Shown in pieces: positions 18,152-27,132 of a stretch of DNA of 52,420 nucleotides. The stretch's first letter is position 1, and each line of letters begins with the position of its first letter. Below the pieces are notes generated by a model. That model saw only the letters and a program-made list of their open reading frames with translations. It was not told the origin of the DNA and searched no databases. The stretch comes from an uncultured bacterium. Lineage in GTDB: Bacteria; Krumholzibacteriota; Krumholzibacteriia; LZORAL124-64-63. The position numbers were made by a program, and so were the translations under genes. The stretch is from NCBI GenBank assembly GCA_903912525.1, contig CAIWHK010000025.1:200881-253300 (forward strand). The letters run 5' to 3'.

Positions 18152-21012
18152 GAGTAGCTCAACCCCCACTGGATCGTCAGCGGATCCTCGATGTAGCTGG
18201 GATCGACGATCTGCTTCGCGTAGATCTCGCTGTCGGTGTTGCCGGAGCCCTCGTTCGCGTTCTCGCGGGGATCAGACCAGCTCGGGTTGAAGTCGCCGAG
18301 CCGGTAACCTTCGCCGGACCAGGGATTCACCCGCCGGTAGTTCTTGTGGTTCAGCACGTTCCTCGCCTCGACCGACAGCGTCAGGCGGTCACGCTTGTGC
18401 AGCTTCCAGTACTTGCTGAACCGGAAGTTGATCGACGACTTGGTCGGCCCCGTCGAACTGTAGCGACTGCCCGTCAGGTAGTTGCTGGGACCAAGGTAGA
18501 TCATGGGCGTGTAGCGCTGGCCGGCTTCGGCCTGCCACAGCAGGTTCATGCTCCAGTTCGGCGGCAGGCGCCAACCGAGGATCTCGGGGCGATCCTTCTC
18601 GAATACGGAGAAGTCCGCGTTGAGGCTGACGGTCCACGGCTTGTCCCACAGCAGCGGCGAGCGCGTCAGGCTGGCCAGGTTCGCCGTCCCGTCATAGTTC
18701 TGCCCGAACGCAGCCTGCAGGTAGGCGGCGTCGGCATCGCTGTTGGTGCCCGTCGAACGCTGCAGTTCCAGGCTGCCCGAGCCGCTGAGCCACCGCGTCG
18801 TCCGCTTGGTGACCGAGATCTCGGCGCCAAGGCTGCGCGCGGAATCGCCGTTGAAGTAGCGCACCGGGTTGATCGTCTCGGTGCCCTCGTCGTTCGGGTC
18901 GGGCGTCTGCTCGGCCGAGATCTCCACCGCGTTCATCGTCACGCTCTTGGCGTAGCCGAAGATGTCGCGGTTGAAGAACGTGACGCCGGCGCTCCACAGC
19001 CCGCCGAACTCGTGCTGGATGCCCGTCTCGTATTCGACGGTGATCTTCGGGTCCAGGTTCGGGTTGCCGAGCAACTGCACCTTCGTGGCCGAGTTCGCCG
19101 TCAACTGCGGGTACACGTAGAGGAACCGCGGCCACTGGCTGAAGTGACCGTAGTTGAAGAAGAACTTGTCGCGCTCGGTCACCTTGAAGCTGAGGCCCAG
19201 CCGTGGCGACACGCGCGTCTTCCAGCTGCGGCCGAAGGCGCGGGACGTGGAGGCGTCGAACTCGGCCGACATGTCGTCGGTGATGAAGAGGTAGTCGTCC
19301 GGCCGCGACATGACGTCCTCGACCTCGCGGCCCGGCGCCCAGAAGTCGGCGCGTACGCCGGCGTTCAGGATCAGCCCGCGGTACTCCAGCTTGTCCTGGA
19401 AGTACGCGGCGCCGGTGATCGGGTGCGCGACGTAGATGTCCTCGCGAATGCCAAGCTTGCCCGAAGGCGGGCGCGACAGGCTGCTGGCCAGGTCGATCAG
19501 CTGGATTTCGGTCGCCGATGCGTCAATGCCTGTCTTGAACTCGTTGCCGCTACCGCCCATGAACGAATAGGCGCCCTTGAACGTGTACGACTCGGCGAAG
19601 TGGTCGTGCCAGCGGTCGGCGCTGCCTGTGCTGCCGTCGGTCGTCAGCCGGAACGGCTCGTAGGTCGAGTAATCGTCGTTGCCGTTGACGTTCGTATGCT
19701 GCCGCGTGAATGTGCGGCCCACGGTCACGTCGAACCACGACTTCTGGCCCAGAACCTGCCGATAGTATGCCTGCGTCAGGATGTTCTCGTTGGTGAACAC
19801 CAGGTACTTGTCGAGGCGGTCGATGAACTCGAGCGGGAAGCCCTCGCCCGCCAGGTCGAAGCCCTGGCTGATGCTGACGTTGCGGCTGACGTTGACGTTG
19901 AACTTCCGGTCATTGTCCAGATTCCACGTCCACTTGACCATCCCGTTCCAGTTGTTGTCCCCGCGCGGAGTCCAGAAGTTGCCCTTGTAGACGGGCGACT
20001 CGAGCTGGTTCTGGCGGCTGAACACGGGCAGGTAGCCGTCGGCGGTCTCGACCGAGCCGCTGGCCAGCATGTACTGGGTTCCCGGCAGGTTGATGCCGAG
20101 CTTGCGCAGGCCGGCCGACAGCGGATCGGGACCCGAGACCGAGGCCTTGAGGACGTCGGTGTTCTGCGATTCGCCGAAATTCGACCAGTTGCGCCAGTCG
20201 AGGTAGTCGTGCTTCGGCACCGTGTGGCCGAAGTAGTCGCGCTTGAGGCTCACGCGCGCCTCAAGGCGGTCGTTGCCTTCCTTGGTCGACACGTTGACGA
20301 CGCCGCTGACGGCCTGTCCGTACTCGGCGTTGAAGCCGCCGGTCAGCACTTCGATCTCGTTGATGATCGACGGGTCCATCTGGTAGCCGTAGCCGCCGCC
20401 GCCCAGGGGATCGTTCACCGAGACGCCGTCCACGACGAACATCGTGTCCTCGGCGCGGCCGCCGCGGATATGGATCTCGTTGTCCTGCATCGTCACGCCA
20501 GGCTGCAGCGCGATCATGTCGACCATCTGGTCGAGCGGGACGGCCTGCAGCTGCTGGGCGCTCATGTAGTGCGAGCTGCCGGTCTTCTCGACCTCGATGA
20601 TCTGGCGTTCGGCGGCGACCTCGTAGGTGTCCTGCAGGATCGCGTGGATCTCCAGGCGGAAATCCAGGTTGATCGTCTCGCCCGGATGCAGCGTGACCGT
20701 CTGCGAGCCCAGCGCGTACGAGATGTACGACGCCTTGACGTTGTAGGTGCCGGCTGGCAGGCCCCGGATCATGTACAGGCCGTCGGTGAAGGCCATCGTG
20801 CCGTAGTTGGTCCCGGCCAGGTAGATGTTGGTGTACGGCATGGTCTCGCCGCTCTCGGCGTCGTAGATGCGGCCGCGGATCATGCAGGGCGTCAGCGGAT
20901 CAACGGCCTGCGCGGGTTGCGCGGTCACGGGCTTCGTCTGGGCTACGGCGCGCGGCGCGACGCCCGCGCACCCGAGCAGGATGACGGCAAGCGCCAGGTG
21001 GCGGATCTTCAC
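18145..21012 (-). CDS. TonB-dependent receptor with carboxypeptidase-regulatory-like N-terminal domain
   Basis: The 955-residue protein starts with a signal peptide (VKIRHLALAVILLGCAGVAP as written in the genome, GTG start at 21012). A CarboxypepD_reg-like beta-sandwich (about residues 40-125: RGRIYDAESGETMPYTNIYL) precedes a plug domain with VPLDQMVDMIALQPGV, EIHIRGGRAEDTMFVVDGV and GFNAEYGQAVSGVVNVSTK. The remaining ~650 residues are strand-rich and end in an aromatic residue (SYSW), as in 22-strand outer-membrane barrels. It would import a substrate using TonB energy, but no TonB box was identified and no transport partner lies nearby. The GTG overlaps the stop of the upstream lipoprotein gene (GTGA), and the stop overlaps the PorV-like start. 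An open frame reaching 21207 inside the upstream gene was not used. Confidence 0.92.
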   Translation of the reverse strand: MKIRHLALAVILLGCAGVAPRAVAQTKPVTAQPAQAVDPLTPCMIRGRIYDAESGETMPYTNIYLAGTNYGTMAFTDGLYMIRGLPAGTYNVKASYISYALGSQTVTLHPGETINLDFRLEIHAILQDTYEVAAERQIIEVEKTGSSHYMSAQQLQAVPLDQMVDMIALQPGVTMQDNEIHIRGGRAEDTMFVVDGVSVNDPLGGGGYGYQMDPSIINEIEVLTGGFNAEYGQAVSGVVNVSTKEGNDRLEARVSLKRDYFGHTVPKHDYLDWRNWSNFGESQNTDVLKASVSGPDPLSAGLRKLGINLPGTQYMLASGSVETADGYLPVFSRQNQLESPVYKGNFWTPRGDNNWNGMVKWTWNLDNDRKFNVNVSRNVSISQGFDLAGEGFPLEFIDRLDKYLVFTNENILTQAYYRQVLGQKSWFDVTVGRTFTRQHTNVNGNDDYSTYEPFRLTTDGSTGSADRWHDHFAESYTFKGAYSFMGGSGNEFKTGIDASATEIQLIDLASSLSRPPSGKLGIREDIYVAHPITGAAYFQDKLEYRGLILNAGVRADFWAPGREVEDVMSRPDDYLFITDDMSAEFDASTSRAFGRSWKTRVSPRLGLSFKVTERDKFFFNYGHFSQWPRFLYVYPQLTANSATKVQLLGNPNLDPKITVEYETGIQHEFGGLWSAGVTFFNRDIFGYAKSVTMNAVEISAEQTPDPNDEGTETINPVRYFNGDSARSLGAEISVTKRTTRWLSGSGSLELQRSTGTNSDADAAYLQAAFGQNYDGTANLASLTRSPLLWDKPWTVSLNADFSVFEKDRPEILGWRLPPNWSMNLLWQAEAGQRYTPMIYLGPSNYLTGSRYSSTGPTKSSINFRFSKYWKLHKRDRLTLSVEARNVLNHKNYRRVNPWSGEGYRLGDFNPSWSDPRENANEGSGNTDSEIYAKQIVDPSYIEDPLTIQWGLSYSW

Positions 21013-22622
21013 GGCGTGACCACCCCCAGCTCGGTCGTCAGGATCCCGTGGAGCACGTCGGCAACGTGCGCCGGATTGAAGTTGTCGAGCTGCAGGCTCA
21101 GGCCGACCATGCGCGCCTGGCTCGACGTTGCGCGCGACGGCACGCGGATGCCGACGACGGGATCGTACGGCGGCAGCGGCCGGCGCGGGTCGCCGTAGCA
21201 CGTGCAACTTTCGAACTTGTAGAGTATCTCGTTGTCGGCCGTCGCAAGGCGGACCAGGCCCTGGCCGCCGGAAGTCACCGTTTTCGCCGTCATCATGTCC
21301 GCAAGCGCGCCGCTCTGGTGCAACACGAGCTTGTCTACCGGGTAGCGCAGCGGCGTGGCCGGCGCCGGCGTCGGGCTGACGCCCACGACCGCCTGCAGGA
21401 ACGCGACCGTCAGTCCGTTGGTCTGCCCCACGAACCCGCGGGACACGAAGAGGAAGCGCCCGGGCGTCGAACCATCGGTCGGCGACATGTACTGCTGCAG
21501 CACGCCGCCGGGAGCCGACGCCGTCCTGAGACTCAGGCTGCCGCTGCCGCCGTCGGTCCAGAATACCACCTGGAACTTGCGGAACGTCTCGAGCAGGACC
21601 GACGGGATGTCGGGAGCGCCGAACCAGAAATTGTACTGGTCCCAGCCTTCGACACCGAACCGCGCATCGAGGATCCCCTCAAAGAAGGCGCGCGAATCCG
21701 GGCTCATGCCGTCGCCGATGAACAGCACCGGACCCTTGGGCGCCCGCACTTCCCAGGTATAGCTGAAGTTCGCGTCCGAGAGCGCCTCGTCCCTCACGGA
21801 CACGCGCAGCGTACGGATGCCGGGCACCACATCCCTGACGAAGATCGAGAACTGCTTGATCTCGGCGGACGAGTTGAACGGGACCCGGACCCAGCAGGTG
21901 TTGGGATCGGCGGCCGGATCGTCGTAGTCCAGGGTGACCCCGGGATCGCCATCGGCCAGGGTGTAGCGGTAGAACTCGTCCATCGTCGGGGCCCCGTCGA
22001 GATCCAGCGCGAACATCCGGAAATTCATCGGGCCCCAGTTGAAGTACGTCGTATCGACGGCGGCGGACGGATTGGGCGTGATGTCGCCGTTCACGTCGTG
22101 GAATTCGCGCTGCAGGTTACGCAGCGGGTCGAAGTCGCTCTGGAAATTCACCGCCGGCGGGAAGTTCCGCAGCGGCACGTACTGCCGGAGCGTGTCGCTC
22201 AGCGTGCCCCGATCGTCGCGGCAGACCAGGAGGAACGTCGCCTGGGCGTTGCCCTCGTCATCGGGCTGGAACGTCATCGTCGTATCGGTGCGCAGGGTGG
22301 TGTCCCACGGGGCTTCCACTCCAGGCTGCGTCTGGACCGAGACGTAGAACTGTTTCACCCAGCCGTCGGCATCCGAGCCGCTCCAGCGGAAAGTGCGCCG
22401 GTAGTAGCTGGTCGGATTCAGGACACCGCCCGGATCCACCGGCCCGACGAACAGGCGGACGGTGGGCGGCTGGTTCGCCACCGACGACGGATCGAACGGC
22501 GGGTTGGCGGAACATCCCGCGATGATGGCCGCCGCCGCGCCGGCCATCGCCAGCGCCGAGGGCACGATCAGCCGCCAGGGGTACCGCGCCATGCGCGCAC
22601 GAGGGGCCACGGGATTCCTCAC
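21009..22622 (-). CDS. Lipoprotein of unknown function in the envelope operon
   Basis: The product is 537 residues from a GTG at 22622 that overlaps the preceding stop (GTGA). The N-terminus has a basic segment, a hydrophobic helix and a lipobox (IIAGCS, Cys37). Residues ~50-150 look like an Ig/fibronectin-like domain (NQPPTVRLFVGPVDPGG, RWSGSDADGWVKQFYV), and a similar domain around 170-310 precedes a region with GPVLFIGDGMSPDSRAFF that may be an alpha/beta domain. I recognise no enzyme motif. It lies between the sorting-domain protein and the TonB-dependent receptor and is coupled to both, so it likely works with them at the cell surface. An internal ATG at 22592 is an alternative start. 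Confidence 0.75.
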   Translation of the reverse strand: MRNPVAPRARMARYPWRLIVPSALAMAGAAAAIIAGCSANPPFDPSSVANQPPTVRLFVGPVDPGGVLNPTSYYRRTFRWSGSDADGWVKQFYVSVQTQPGVEAPWDTTLRTDTTMTFQPDDEGNAQATFLLVCRDDRGTLSDTLRQYVPLRNFPPAVNFQSDFDPLRNLQREFHDVNGDITPNPSAAVDTTYFNWGPMNFRMFALDLDGAPTMDEFYRYTLADGDPGVTLDYDDPAADPNTCWVRVPFNSSAEIKQFSIFVRDVVPGIRTLRVSVRDEALSDANFSYTWEVRAPKGPVLFIGDGMSPDSRAFFEGILDARFGVEGWDQYNFWFGAPDIPSVLLETFRKFQVVFWTDGGSGSLSLRTASAPGGVLQQYMSPTDGSTPGRFLFVSRGFVGQTNGLTVAFLQAVVGVSPTPAPATPLRYPVDKLVLHQSGALADMMTAKTVTSGGQGLVRLATADNEILYKFESCTCYGDPRRPLPPYDPVVGIRVPSRATSSQARMVGLSLQLDNFNPAHVADVLHGILTTELGVVTP

Positions 22623-24625
22623 TTGATGATCACCAGCTTCCCGCGTTGCACCTGGCCGGTCTCAAGATCCGTGACGACGTAGATATAGAGCCCGGACGCG
22701 ATGGCGCGCACCGGCTCGCTGATCAGGTCCCACGGCTCCTGGCCCGAATTCGGGTTGTCGTGTTCGATCGACTTGACCAGGTCGCCGGCCAGCGTGAACA
22801 CATCGATGCGGCTGCGGGCAGGCAATCCGGTGAACCAGATCTTGCGCCCGATCTCACTGACGCCGCTGGGCGTGTGCACATCGAACATCGACGCCGCGCG
22901 GTACGGGTTCGGATACACGCCGATACCGCCCTCCGACCAGTCCGAGGCGGCCGAACCCGGGTACACCAGGTTGGAGTTCTCGTTGAACCCGCTCTCGAAC
23001 TCAGGCAGGCCGTCCTCGATGTCCGGCGCGCTGAACGTCGTGACCGCATACCAGTAGGGCGACCCGTCCAGCAGGTCGGAGTCCACGAAACGGCGCCGGC
23101 CGTTCTCGCCCTTCGGCGGCAGCCCGGTGTCGAAGCCGATGCCGTCGATCTTGTCGAACTGCGCGACCAGGGTCGCCGTCCGGAAGGGATCGCCCGACAG
23201 CGACGTGCCCTGGTACCGATAGATCCGGTAACCCTGGAAGTCCTCGCGGCGGGTGATCAGGCTGATGTGGTGCTCGGGCGAGCGCAGCGGGCTGTCCACC
23301 GGCAGGACCTGGCCCTCGAGCGGGTCGCCCGGCGGGTAGAGCGAGTCGCCGGCAGCCCAGCCGATGACGACCGAATTGTTCTCGGTCCCGAACTCGAGGC
23401 GCGGCGAGGGAGGGCCGGACGGGATGGTGAACCCTTCGTCGAAGGCCACCTGTGCGACCTTGCTGTTGGAGAGCAGGCCCACGGAATCCGGCGCGGCCAC
23501 GACCGCAAACGTGATCGACAGCGTGTCGCCCGGCGCCCAGGTGGGGAACGGCCCGGTCGACATCATGCTCACCCAGTTGGAAGCCGCCGAGTAGTTGCCA
23601 TCCGGTGTATCGCCCACGTCGAATTCACCATTGGACATGAATTGGTACTTGCCGGGCATGACCTGCCCGGGGTTGTCCACGTTGTCGTACTGGTCGTCGC
23701 GCTCCGGCACGCCTTTGAAGCGCCACAGGTTGAACGAGACCGGGCGCCGCGACTCGACGGGGGCCGGCGAAATGCTGGTGCCGAGCAGGCGGACTCCGAC
23801 CCAACTGGTGGCCATGCCCTCGTCACCGTCGGCATCGTGCTCATACGACAGCCAGATGTTCGGGTCCGACGGGACCGTAAAGGCCGGATCGACAAGGCCG
23901 ACCGGACCGAAGGCGCCGTTCTGGCCGCCCCAGAAGTCCCACTTGTTGATGGCCTGGCCGTCGTACGGGTCCTTGAAATCGGTGTTGCCGACAGTCGTAT
24001 CGGTCCACAAACCCAGGTAGACGTCGCGCAACTCTCCGCCACTGACATTGATCAGGGAATAGTCGAGGATCACGAAGTCGTCGGCGAACGGGTTTCCCCA
24101 GGAAAGCACGCGCAACCGCACCTTGACGCCCAGCGGCACATGGTTGCCCGTCGTGAGCGACGTGTAGTCGTCGGAGAACAACTCGAACTGCTCGGTCGCC
24201 AGAGCCGCCGGGTTGTAGTTGTCCGCATTCTGGCTGTTGGACCAGAGCCGCAGGAAGTTCTCGGGGTTCGACGGATGTTCGCGATCGTAGAAATCCTTGA
24301 ACTCGCGGATATTGTCGCCCTCTTGGAGGCCGTTGGCATCCTGCGCGCCCGTCGACACGTGCAGGGAGCCGTCAAGGCCGCGCGCGCCGACCCAGATGCC
24401 GCCCCGGTAGATATGCTCCACACGGCTGTGGCGCGGGTACTCGCCCGACGGCAGGTTTCGATTGAAGAACGCATTGCCGAAGTAGCCGAGGTTGCTGACG
24501 CTCAGGCCAATCAACCCGGCGCTCGTGGTCATGTCCTTGAACACGGTAGCCATGGCCGACGTTGCCGAGACGCTCACCAGGAGCGCCACCGCAATGCGGA
24601 CGATGCGCGGGCGGAGAATGTTCAC
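22619..24625 (-). CDS. Secreted protein with C-terminal type-A sorting (FlgD-like) domain
   Basis: The 668-residue product begins at a GTG (24625) with GGAG seven bases upstream and has a signal peptide ending near SAMA. The large middle part is strand-rich and includes a fibronectin-like segment around residues 475-560 (EDFQGYRIYRYQG). The last ~95 residues form a typical sorting-type domain: GVYPNPYRAASMFDV, IWFTGLPARSRIDVFTLAGD, ending ASGLYIYVVTDLETG-QVQRGKLVIIK. Such C-termini mark cargo of the type IX secretion system in Bacteroidota and are widespread in other FCB phyla. It is the first gene of the coupled operon with the PorV-like protein and receptor. Open frame upstream to 24802 crosses the divergent promoter region and was rejected as a start. 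Confidence 0.82.
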   Translation of the reverse strand: MNILRPRIVRIAVALLVSVSATSAMATVFKDMTTSAGLIGLSVSNLGYFGNAFFNRNLPSGEYPRHSRVEHIYRGGIWVGARGLDGSLHVSTGAQDANGLQEGDNIREFKDFYDREHPSNPENFLRLWSNSQNADNYNPAALATEQFELFSDDYTSLTTGNHVPLGVKVRLRVLSWGNPFADDFVILDYSLINVSGGELRDVYLGLWTDTTVGNTDFKDPYDGQAINKWDFWGGQNGAFGPVGLVDPAFTVPSDPNIWLSYEHDADGDEGMATSWVGVRLLGTSISPAPVESRRPVSFNLWRFKGVPERDDQYDNVDNPGQVMPGKYQFMSNGEFDVGDTPDGNYSAASNWVSMMSTGPFPTWAPGDTLSITFAVVAAPDSVGLLSNSKVAQVAFDEGFTIPSGPPSPRLEFGTENNSVVIGWAAGDSLYPPGDPLEGQVLPVDSPLRSPEHHISLITRREDFQGYRIYRYQGTSLSGDPFRTATLVAQFDKIDGIGFDTGLPPKGENGRRRFVDSDLLDGSPYWYAVTTFSAPDIEDGLPEFESGFNENSNLVYPGSAASDWSEGGIGVYPNPYRAASMFDVHTPSGVSEIGRKIWFTGLPARSRIDVFTLAGDLVKSIEHDNPNSGQEPWDLISEPVRAIASGLYIYVVTDLETGQVQRGKLVIIK

Positions 24626-24843
24626 TGTCGACTCCGCGATCCCGGCAGCCCGGGCGGGGCAGCCGACCCGGGCGTGTGGGGACGCGGGGACCGGCGCGGT
24701 GAGCAAGCTTGCCGAAGCGCACCCACCGACAGAGATTGGATCCCGAACTCTTGATCCGGGGTAAGTCGGCCTAAGGTATCTTCCCGATTCCACTTCTGTC
24801 AATCCCGCCGGTGCGATGAGGCCGGGGAACAGGGAACCTGAAC
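24626..24843. promoter_or_regulatory. Divergent promoter region between the envelope operon and pabB
   Basis: This 218-bp gap separates two divergent operons and should contain both promoters. A small inverted repeat GGATC-N9-GATCC lies around 24738-24757, and TTGATC followed by the AT-rich TAAGGTAT at about 24770-24780 could be part of a plus-strand promoter. None of these matches is strong. Confidence 0.35.
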
Positions 24844-26418
24844 ATGGAACTCGCCTTCACTGCAGGCCGCGCCACGCGCCGCCGGGTGGCTGTCCCGGCT
24901 GCCGGCCCGTTCTGGCACCTGGCCGGGATGTTCCCCGAGACGGCCGACATCTTCCTTCTGGACAGCGCCTTGAACGAGGGCGGCCTCGGTCGCTGGTCGT
25001 ATGCCGGCGGCGAACCGTTGGCGTCACTGACCGGTCGGCGACGTGCGAAACCGGGCGACGGACTGGACCTCGAGGTGACCGTGTGGCGCGAACCGGACGG
25101 GACGCCGGCCTGTCCGCCCCGGCGACTTTGCGGGACAGGTGACCCTGTCGCAGCCCTGCGGGCGCTGCGCAACGCCTATGCCGACGCGCAGGCTGACGGC
25201 GCCACGGAGGGTGCCGCGCCCTTCGCCGGCGGCCTGGTCGGGTGGTTCGGCTACGGCGTGGCATGGGCCGGCGAGAACCTGCCGCCGGAAGCCGGGCCTA
25301 TCGGAAGCGAGGCCCCGGACCTCCTGTTCATGGTGGTTGACGACGTGCTTTGCCACGACCACGCGACCGACGTGACGACGTTGGTCGTCACCGGGCGCGG
25401 GGTCGATGACCGCGCCGCCGCGAGCGACCTGGAGTCCCGTCTGGCCGATTGGCGGGCCCGCCTGGCCGCAGCGTCCACCCTGCCGCCGGGCAGACCGTTA
25501 CCCGCGGCCCAGCCCGCGCCCGACTGCTCCACCGCCCCCGACCTGTCGGGCATCACCGCGGCCTGCGACGAACCCGCCTACCTGACAGCCGTCTCCCGCT
25601 GCCGCGAACACATCCTCTGTGGCGACGCCTTCGAGATCTGCCTGACCCAGCAGTTGTCGACTCCGCTGCGGGCGACGCCCTGGGAACTGTACGCCGCTTT
25701 GCGCGCGGTCAATCCCGCCCCCTTCGCTGCGTTCCTGCGCGCAGGCGGGGTCACGGTAGCGGGCGCCTCGCCCGAGCGGTTCCTCAGCGCGACCGCCGGC
25801 GGCGTGCTCGAAAGCCGCCCCATCAAGGGCACCCGCCCCCGCGGCGCCACACCCGCCGACGATGCGCGCCTGCGCCGCGACCTGGCCGAGGCCGAGAAGG
25901 ACCGCGCCGAGAACCTGATGATCGTCGACCTCGTCCGCAGCGACCTCGGCCGCGTAGCGCGCATCGGCAGCGTGACCGTGCCCGATCTGTGCGTCGTCGA
26001 GACGTACGCCACCGTCCACCAGATGGTCTCGACGGTCCGCGCCGAACTGAAGCCCGGTTGCGACGCGCTCGACGCCGTGCGCGCCTGCTTCCCCGGCGGT
26101 TCGATGACCGGCGCGCCCAAGCTCGAGGCGATGGCGATCATCGCCGGGCTGGAGCCGATGCCGCGCGGCGTCTACTCCGGCGCGCTGGGCTGGCTGGGCT
26201 GGGACGGCGCCATGGATCTGAGCATCGTCATCCGCACGTTCGTCTGCGCGAACGGCCGCGCCACGTTCGGCGTGGGCGGCGCCGTCACGGCCGACTCCGA
26301 CCCCGCAGCCGAGTACCGCGAGAGCCTCGACAAGGCCCGCGCCCTGCTGGCCGCACTGCGACTGGCCGTCGGCGGCGAGATGGACAACGCGCCCACCACG
26401 GAAGGGAACCAGCCATGA
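24844..26418 (+). CDS. pabB: Aminodeoxychorismate synthase component I (PabB)
   Basis: The 524-residue product belongs to the chorismate-binding family (TrpE/PabB/MenF). Its conserved C-terminal half shows AGASPERFLSA, ESRPIKGTRPRG, AEKDRAENLMIVDLVRSDLG, TVHQMVSTV, FPGGSMTGAPK and GVYSGALGW. The lysine in PIKGT (Lys328) marks PabB, where it acts as nucleophile; anthranilate synthase has PIAGT. It therefore makes 4-amino-4-deoxychorismate from chorismate with ammonia supplied by PabA, for folate synthesis. The N-terminal half is only weakly conserved, as usual. The stop overlaps the start of pabA (ATGA). The start ATG has AGGGAA upstream. No pabC-like lyase gene is present in the window. Confidence 0.92.
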   Translation: MELAFTAGRATRRRVAVPAAGPFWHLAGMFPETADIFLLDSALNEGGLGRWSYAGGEPLASLTGRRRAKPGDGLDLEVTVWREPDGTPACPPRRLCGTGDPVAALRALRNAYADAQADGATEGAAPFAGGLVGWFGYGVAWAGENLPPEAGPIGSEAPDLLFMVVDDVLCHDHATDVTTLVVTGRGVDDRAAASDLESRLADWRARLAAASTLPPGRPLPAAQPAPDCSTAPDLSGITAACDEPAYLTAVSRCREHILCGDAFEICLTQQLSTPLRATPWELYAALRAVNPAPFAAFLRAGGVTVAGASPERFLSATAGGVLESRPIKGTRPRGATPADDARLRRDLAEAEKDRAENLMIVDLVRSDLGRVARIGSVTVPDLCVVETYATVHQMVSTVRAELKPGCDALDAVRACFPGGSMTGAPKLEAMAIIAGLEPMPRGVYSGALGWLGWDGAMDLSIVIRTFVCANGRATFGVGGAVTADSDPAAEYRESLDKARALLAALRLAVGGEMDNAPTTEGNQP

Positions 26419-27044
26419 GCGCGCGCGGACCGGTCGTCATCCTCGACAACTACGATTCGTTCACGTACAACCTGTTCCAGCTGGTGGCCGGGCTGGACAA
26501 CGGCCGCGATCCGCTCGTCTTCCGCAACGACGCCCTCACGCTGGACGAACTGCGCGCACTCGACCCGTGGCGCATCATCATCTCGCCCGGCCCCGCCGGC
26601 CCCGACCGTCCCGGCTACCTGGGCGTGGGCCTGGCAGCCATCACCGAACTGGGACCGACCGTCCCCATCCTCGGCGTGTGCCTGGGCCACCTGGGCATCA
26701 TCGACGCCTTCGGCGGCCGGGTCGTGCGCGCGCCCGAGCCCTGCCACGGCAAGACCACGCTGATCCTTCACGACGACGCCGGCCTCTTCAACCGCCTGCC
26801 CGAACCGCTGGAGGTGATGCGCTACCACTCGCTGGTCGGCGAGCGCGAGTCGCTGCCCGAGTGCCTGCGCATCACGGCCTGGACGGACGAGCGCCTGGTG
26901 ATGGGCGTGCGGCACCGCAAGTGGCCGATTTACGGCGTGCAGTTCCACCCCGAGAGCATCGGCACGGAATACGGGCCGAGGATGATGGCGCACTTCCTGA
27001 GGGACGGCTTCGACAACGAGGTGCAGGTGCGCCGCGACGTCTAG
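26415..27044 (+). CDS. pabA: Aminodeoxychorismate synthase component II (PabA), class I glutamine amidotransferase
   Basis: The 209-residue protein has the class I glutaminase fold with the triad Cys89 (GVCLGH), His178 and Glu180 (QFHPES), plus the typical start ILDNYDSFTYNLFQ and the CHGKTT and MRYHSL segments. It releases ammonia from glutamine for PabB. Two conserved spots deviate: the nucleophile motif reads GVCLGHLG where nearly all relatives have GHQ, and the SPGPG loop reads SPGPAG. The catalytic residues are intact, so activity is likely but substrate binding may differ. ATGA overlap with pabB indicates coupled translation and a stable two-subunit complex. It could also serve anthranilate synthase, as in organisms with one amphibolic PabA/TrpG. 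Confidence 0.9.
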   Translation: MSARGPVVILDNYDSFTYNLFQLVAGLDNGRDPLVFRNDALTLDELRALDPWRIIISPGPAGPDRPGYLGVGLAAITELGPTVPILGVCLGHLGIIDAFGGRVVRAPEPCHGKTTLILHDDAGLFNRLPEPLEVMRYHSLVGERESLPECLRITAWTDERLVMGVRHRKWPIYGVQFHPESIGTEYGPRMMAHFLRDGFDNEVQVRRDV

Positions 27045-27083
27045 TGCGTCGGGATGTCTAGTGCGTCGCGACGTCTAGCCCGT
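27033..27083. repeat. Three tandem 17-bp repeats across the pabA stop codon
   Basis: Units 27033-27049, 27050-27066 and 27067-27083 each follow CGCGACGTCTAGTGCGT with one to three changes. The first unit includes the last codons and stop of pabA; the copies extend into the short gap before the convergent protease gene. No hairpin with a T-run was seen here. Confidence 0.85.
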
Positions 27084-27132
27084 CCGGACGCGTGACGACA
27101 CCGCGGCGCGAGCCGCATTCAGCGGTTGGCGA

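Noticed and set aside
24844-26418. Anthranilate synthase (TrpE) as the identity of the chorismate-binding gene
   Set aside because: The active-site motif reads PIKGT, the PabB form with a nucleophilic lysine, not the PIAGT of TrpE.
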